Assembly: GCA_017405115.1 (NCBI GenBank)
Contig: JAFRBA010000078.1
Span: 1-8,094 of the forward strand
Reading direction: 5' to 3'
Source of the DNA: Kiritimatiellia bacterium
Lineage (GTDB): Bacteria; Verrucomicrobiota; Kiritimatiellia; RFP12; UBA1067
DNA length: 8,094 nucleotides
Below are positions 5,037 through 8,094 of the stretch, piece by piece (position 1 is the stretch's first letter; every line of letters starts with the position of its first letter). The position numbers and the translations under genes are program-made. The notes under the pieces were generated by a model that was given only the letters and a program-made list of their open reading frames with translations, did not search any database and had not been told where the DNA came from.

Positions 5037-7247
5037 ATGGTAACTGAGAGCAGAAAGATGAAGGCGACGGGGCTTGTCACGAACGAGGTCCAGAACGGCG
5101 CAACACTCGCCCGCTCCTACGATTTCCTCGGCCGCCCAACCGGCTACACTCTCTGCGCCCCTGCGTCTCTGCGGGAAATCTCTTGCTCCTACGATTCCCT
5201 CGGGCGTCTCTCGACCGTAGCTTCCGGCACGAACGTATTCACATACTCGTACCTCCTTGGTACGGACCTAGTCTCCGGCTACACCTGCGGTGGCTTCTCG
5301 CGGACGGTCGCGTACGAGCCGTACCGCGACCTCGTCTCTGCGATAACCAACCGGTTCGGCAGCCGCGTCATCTCGACGTTCGAGTACACGAACGACGCGG
5401 CAGGGCGTCGCACGGCGATTAAGCGCAGTGGCGAGGCGATGGGCCCGCTCTCCGGCGCGACGGACGCCTACGGCTACAACGGGCGGAACGAGGTGGTGTC
5501 GGCAAGGCGCACGCTCGGCGGCTCGCCCGTCGCTGGCTTCAACGAAGACTTCGCCTACGACCCCATCGGCAACCGCGTATCCGCGACCGACTACGACGAA
5601 ACCGGCGCGGCGCGTACTTCTACGTATGCGGCGAACAACCTAAACCAATACACTGCGCGCACAGTGCCCGGCTGGGCGTCTGTTCGCGGTCTCGCCGATG
5701 CGGACGCGACTGTCGCGGTCAATGGCAACCCGGCGTATATGGTAGGGCGCGCTGCCCCCAGCGCGCCGAATCCCGACGACCTTGCTTACTTCTTCGGCTC
5801 TGACGATTTTGACAATTCGACCGGCGGCGGCTTCGCGGAACTCGAGGTCTCTGCCGTCGTCTCCGACGGCATCAACGACCTCGTCTCCGTCGCTACCAAC
5901 CGCGTCTTTGTCCCGCCTGCGAACGAGACGTACGCCTACGACGCGGACGGGAACCAGACGCTCGTCACCACTGGCACGGGCGCATGGCAAGTGGAGTACA
6001 ACGGCGAGAACAGACCGGTCAAGTGGACTCGTGTTTTACCTGACTCCTCCACTCCAAACTCCTCCACTCCCACACTTGTCTCAATGGCCTTTGACCATCA
6101 AGGCAGAAGACGGTTGTATGTCGAAGTAGCTGCAGGGGTTACGAATAAGCTGCACCGCTTCACATACAACGACTACGTATGCATCGCCCGCAACCGCGAA
6201 ATAGACGCGCAGCACGGCGTTGGCTCTGATGCCTTCGTTTGGGATCCGACGGAGCCGATGGCGACAAGGCCGCTTATGTGCAATCCGGCGACAGCACATC
6301 CGTTCCTATACTGCCACGACGGCAACAAGAATGTTTCCGAGGCCGTTTCTCTTTATGGAACTATCGCCGCGCACTACGAGTATTCGTCTTTCGGCAAGGT
6401 AGTGATGGTCACGTCTGAGAACGAAGACCAATCAACGGCCAATCTCAATCCCTACCGATTCTCCTCCGAATACGCCGATGACGCCTTGGGTCTGGTGTAC
6501 TACAACTGGCGGCACTACAATCCATGTGACGGGAGATGGAAGAGTAGGGATGTGGTGGAGTTTGCAAATCAATATCTGTTTGTGTACAACAGCGTGCTGG
6601 CCTATTATGAATTCCTTGGGCTCTATGGAAATCCCATAATGGGACCAGGCGGCATCAATTGGGATCCGTCTTCTCCATATGATCCTGGTGGGGCGTTATC
6701 TCCTCAGGAGAAGGAGAATCTTGCATCAGATCGTGATCAACTTGAGGCAGAACTTGCAGCAAAATGTCCGAACGCTAATTCCAGCGTGCCGACTGCATGG
6801 GGTTCATGTTGTTCGGGGGCGGACTGTGCTGCACAGGCAAAGTCTATTGCAGATGCAGTTTTTAACAAGGTGTCCCAAATGCGCGACCATGCGATTATAG
6901 GGGGTTGGATTGGTAATTTGGTCTCATTGGTGGGGTTATCCTATGGTTGTGTGGATTGGCAGGAAGCGATTATCGACACAGTGGAGGGTCAAATGGATCC
7001 GGACTCTTCGTGCTTTAAGGGCATCGGGGTCGGGAGCTTTTATCCGTCCTTCAAACCGTTCATTAAAGATATTACAAGGCATAATTGGAGTAAGATTTTT
7101 GGTCCCGATGTTAAAGATCTCCGGGCGGAAACACTTGAGAAACGGTCGGGTGTTGTTATTGATCCATGGGAATCAGGAGGAGAGCGTCTTTTCCCTGATC
7201 GTATTCGCAAGATTGAAGGCCCGACATATTGGATTGGAGGTAAATAA
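5037..7247 (+). CDS. Orphan RHS-core fragment with C-terminal toxin-like tip 2 (papain-like C/H/D pattern)
   Basis: This is a 736-residue RHS/YD-repeat fragment starting at ATG 5037, 13 bp after the previous stop, with only a weak GGCGGGTG ribosome binding site; the frame is open further upstream. It keeps about 120 residues of Rhs sequence missing from copy 1, with units such as SYDFLGRPTGY and SYDSLGRL. The shared core ends in the RHS-associated motif NPYRFSSEYADDALGLVYYN (from residue 471) and RHYN..DGRW. The boundary motif is EFLGL (525-529). The tip, residues 530-736, has a Cys-rich N-terminal part (CPN.., GSCCSGADC) and a hydrophobic stretch before YGCVDWQ (Cys638). HNWSKIF (His682) and a VVIDPWESGG motif (Asp709) follow. 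A Cys at a helix start followed by His and Asp fits a papain/NlpC-like triad, but this is inference. The N-terminal shell of a full Rhs is absent, so it is probably a silent cassette. Confidence 0.82.
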   Translation: MVTESRKMKATGLVTNEVQNGATLARSYDFLGRPTGYTLCAPASLREISCSYDSLGRLSTVASGTNVFTYSYLLGTDLVSGYTCGGFSRTVAYEPYRDLVSAITNRFGSRVISTFEYTNDAAGRRTAIKRSGEAMGPLSGATDAYGYNGRNEVVSARRTLGGSPVAGFNEDFAYDPIGNRVSATDYDETGAARTSTYAANNLNQYTARTVPGWASVRGLADADATVAVNGNPAYMVGRAAPSAPNPDDLAYFFGSDDFDNSTGGGFAELEVSAVVSDGINDLVSVATNRVFVPPANETYAYDADGNQTLVTTGTGAWQVEYNGENRPVKWTRVLPDSSTPNSSTPTLVSMAFDHQGRRRLYVEVAAGVTNKLHRFTYNDYVCIARNREIDAQHGVGSDAFVWDPTEPMATRPLMCNPATAHPFLYCHDGNKNVSEAVSLYGTIAAHYEYSSFGKVVMVTSENEDQSTANLNPYRFSSEYADDALGLVYYNWRHYNPCDGRWKSRDVVEFANQYLFVYNSVLAYYEFLGLYGNPIMGPGGINWDPSSPYDPGGALSPQEKENLASDRDQLEAELAAKCPNANSSVPTAWGSCCSGADCAAQAKSIADAVFNKVSQMRDHAIIGGWIGNLVSLVGLSYGCVDWQEAIIDTVEGQMDPDSSCFKGIGVGSFYPSFKPFIKDITRHNWSKIFGPDVKDLRAETLEKRSGVVIDPWESGGERLFPDRIRKIEGPTYWIGGK
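5150..5173 (+). repeat. Three tandem octamers inside rhs copy 2
   Basis: TCTCTGCG, CCCCTGCG and TCTCTGCG lie end to end (24 bp), followed by GGAAATC. Three 8-bp units equal eight codons, so the frame is kept. They are read as the odd CAPASLRE-type segment between two ordinary YD units. The sequence resembles the CTCTGCG/CTTTGCG-type short interspersed repeats known from cyanobacteria and other bacteria; that link is from memory and unverified. Confidence 0.55.
5746..5767 (+). repeat. Perfect 9-bp palindrome (REP-like) inserted in frame in rhs copy 2
   Basis: GGCGCGCTG (5746-5754), loop CCCC (5755-5758), CAGCGCGCC (5759-5767). It sits exactly where copy 2 is eight codons longer than copy 1, where copy 1 reads AYALASGDLAYFF. 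It looks like a short palindromic interspersed element that has entered a coding sequence without breaking the frame. Confidence 0.65.
6043..6070 (+). repeat. Two-unit tandem repeat (15-bp period) in rhs copy 2
   Basis: ACTCCTCCACTCC occurs at 6043-6055 and again at 6058-6070. It is read as SSTPN-SSTPT. It lies within the 11-codon segment that copy 1 lacks, between the KWT and FDHQGRR codons. Confidence 0.75.
7236..7240 (+). promoter_or_regulatory. Ribosome binding site for the 7248 gene
   Basis: GGAGG lies seven bases before ATG 7248, inside the last codons of the rhs gene, whose TAA (7245-7247) directly abuts the ATG. This is the strongest ribosome binding site in the block and implies coupled translation. 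Confidence 0.7.
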
Positions 7248-7472
7248 ATGAAAATCTGTTTGTCTCGTTGGCGGTTGGCGATTCTGCTCTCTTTGATAGC
7301 ACTTTGGGGAATCTTATGGCTTTTGCTTCCTCACGCCGTTTACAATCGAAGGGCCGTGGATGGTGTTCGTTGGGAATGCGGATTTGTTTTACATTGTCTA
7401 GGCGCAAAGGAAGACGTTGACGCTGCTAAAAAGATGATAAATGGAATCGGACAAAACAATGAAAATCATTAA
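7248..7472 (+). CDS. Small single-pass membrane protein, candidate immunity partner for tip 2
   Basis: This is a 74-residue protein of no family I recognise. The ATG directly follows the rhs stop and has a strong GGAGG site. The N-terminus is basic (MKICLSRWRLA), followed by a hydrophobic segment of about 18 residues (about 10-28, rich in Leu, Ile and Trp). A short soluble tail carries two Cys (WECGFVLHC) and an acidic, helical end. The next gene starts inside its last codons. Its position fits an immunity or accessory protein in the inner membrane. It could also be the truncated first part of a longer protein, because the next frame also begins with a membrane segment. Confidence 0.65.
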   Translation: MKICLSRWRLAILLSLIALWGILWLLLPHAVYNRRAVDGVRWECGFVLHCLGAKEDVDAAKKMINGIGQNNENH

Positions 7473-7770
7473 TTTCATATTTCGCTTTCTCGCGCTTGTC
7501 GGGCTCATAATTGTCGTGTCGGCGATTGTGCGATGGCTTACGATTGACTATGTGCTCGGAGTGTGGGAGTCGCACATGCCCAGTCAATCCTTTCCTGTTG
7601 ACGGCGAGATCAGTTCAAGTGAGGCCATGGCGCAACTGAGAGCATTGGTGATGTTTGGGAATGTCATTGCACATTTTGGCGACGGGCTATGGAACCGAGA
7701 GATGACTACCTGGACGATTATAGGTGTCGCGTTAATGTTTTTCTGGTGCTTTACAGTTCGGAAGAAATGA
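7459..7770 (+). CDS. Small two-pass membrane protein, candidate immunity partner for tip 2
   Basis: This is a 103-residue protein from ATG 7459, overlapping the previous gene by 14 bp. An in-frame ATG at 7441 would add six residues. Neither start has a clear ribosome binding site, so translation probably depends on the upstream gene. Two hydrophobic segments are visible, about residues 6-25 (FIFRFLALVGLIIVVSAIV) and 83-99 (WTIIGVALMFFWCFTV). Between them is a soluble loop of about 55 residues, and the tail is basic (RKK). I recognise no family. Membrane location right behind tip 2 fits immunity against a toxin acting in the envelope. This is inferred from position. Confidence 0.7.
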   Translation: MKIINFIFRFLALVGLIIVVSAIVRWLTIDYVLGVWESHMPSQSFPVDGEISSSEAMAQLRALVMFGNVIAHFGDGLWNREMTTWTIIGVALMFFWCFTVRKK

Positions 7771-7799
7771 GAAATTGTGCTTTATTGGTGGTTCTGCGT

Positions 7800-7849
7800 A
7801 ACGGCACCGCTCCCTCGAACTCTCCGCCGCGCACACCGCGCCGTTTTTT
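7800..7849 (+). terminator. Possible weak intrinsic terminator after the block
   Basis: AACGGC (7800-7805) can pair with GCCGTT (7840-7845), which runs into six T's (7844-7849). The 34-nt loop is pyrimidine-rich and nearly unpaired, so this is a poor terminator. The T-run could equally belong to the promoter region just downstream. Confidence 0.25.
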
Positions 7850-7851
7850 GG

Positions 7852-7857
7852 TATAAT
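7852..7857 (+). promoter_or_regulatory. TATAAT -10 box for the Rpn-family gene
   Basis: There is a perfect TATAAT about 62 bp before the next ATG. The bases 16-18 bp upstream show no TTGACA-like -35 element, so it is a weak or activator-dependent candidate. It is the only promoter-like element between the two genes. Confidence 0.4.
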
Positions 7858-7918
7858 GTGACCGTCGTGATCGGGTGCGTCATGCCGTACCCCTGGACGG
7901 AAAGCGAGATGAGGCAAC

Positions 7919-8094
7919 ATGGCGAAGCGCAGGCAGAATGACACGCGAAGAGTGGTCAAGACCGGAGCCGTCGTCGGCAAGGCGAGGGCGAGGCGTTCTG
8001 CATACGTGATGAAGCCGGAATACCTCGCGGAGATCGAGCGCTTCCGGCTTATGGACGACGACTTCATGTCGAAGTGCCTTGAGAACGCTCCGGA
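7919..8094 (+). CDS. Rpn-family PD-(D/E)XK nuclease/putative transposase (N-terminus, cut by window edge)
   Basis: Fifty-eight codons are visible before the window ends. After a basic, low-complexity N-terminus (MAKRRQNDTRR..), the segment ERFRLMDDDFMSKCLEN at residues 39-55 matches the opening of the Rpn/T4orf-type recombination-promoting nuclease family, where F/RLMDDxFMxKVF is typical. These are PD-(D/E)XK nucleases linked to DNA transfer, and they occur in many copies in some gut bacteria. The catalytic core lies beyond the window. The start is supported by GAGATGAGG about five bases upstream. In this family's usual motif the residue after the conserved K is often Val or Leu; here it is Cys. 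Confidence 0.75.
   Translation, partial: MAKRRQNDTRRVVKTGAVVGKARARRSAYVMKPEYLAEIERFRLMDDDFMSKCLENAP

Larger units (their letters stand above)
5397..6518 (+). repeat. Paralogous rhs core, copy 2
   Basis: This is the direct repeat of 2145-3209. The two frame-neutral insertions relative to copy 1 are an 8-codon one containing a perfect palindrome (5746-5767) and an 11-codon one containing a 15-bp-period tandem repeat (6043-6070). Divergence from copy 1 is abrupt after the last shared codons (CACTAC). Confidence 0.88.

Noticed and set aside
5140..6080. A CRISPR-like array
   Set aside because: The short repeats in rhs copy 2 differ from each other, have no regular spacers, and are translated in frame. 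No cas-like gene is present.
5782..6129. A 115-codon + strand frame inside rhs copy 2
   Set aside because: It is a frame shadow of the RHS core. Its product is Ser/Thr/Arg-rich with no domain, and the equivalent frame in copy 1 has a similar meaningless product.

Overview
The window looks like an accessory region of a GC-rich bacterial chromosome. The best guess at the host is a gut-type member of the PVC group (Verrucomicrobiota/Kiritimatiellia or a relative). This rests on the style of the RHS core, on short interspersed repeats inside genes, and on the start of an Rpn/PD-(D/E)XK transposase-nuclease gene at the right edge. It is an inference from resemblance, not a database result. Every gene I support lies on the + strand.

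Layout. Bases 1-103 are non-coding but full of complementary segments. Bases 104-1923 are a group II intron. It has a GTGTG 5' end, a reverse transcriptase/maturase (458-1822) without an HNH endonuclease, a textbook 34-nt domain V (1842-1875), and a domain VI helix with a bulged A (A1917). Bases 1924-2054 are the 3' flank and contain a good sigma70-type promoter (2013-2042).

Bases 2055-7770 form one tightly packed block of five genes: rhs fragment 1 with its C-terminal tip (2055-3866), a secreted protein with an internal duplication (3860-5023), rhs fragment 2 with a different tip (5037-7247), and two small membrane proteins (7248-7472 and 7459-7770). Both rhs fragments share a roughly 1.1-kb paralogous core (2145-3209 and 5397-6518). 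They diverge completely just after the RHS core motif, where composition turns AT-rich. Both lack the long N-terminal Rhs shell, so they look like orphan (displaced) rhs tip/immunity cassettes of a polymorphic-toxin locus.

How the genes may work together. Each tip is followed at once, by overlap or direct abutment, by genes whose products look exported or membrane-bound. That suggests two toxin/immunity pairs whose toxins act outside the cytoplasm. Tip 1 carries a degenerate zincin-like R-E-x-x-H motif. Tip 2 carries a Cys/His/Asp arrangement compatible with a papain-like fold. Neither tip nor its partners belongs to a family I can name with confidence, and these are the most likely undescribed parts of the window.

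A second theme is that the two rhs cores differ mainly by short repeat insertions that keep the frame: a perfect 9-bp palindrome and a 15-bp-period tandem repeat. A run of three octamers lies in the extra upstream part of copy 2. After the block come a possible terminator, a TATAAT box, and the truncated Rpn-family gene (7919 to the edge).
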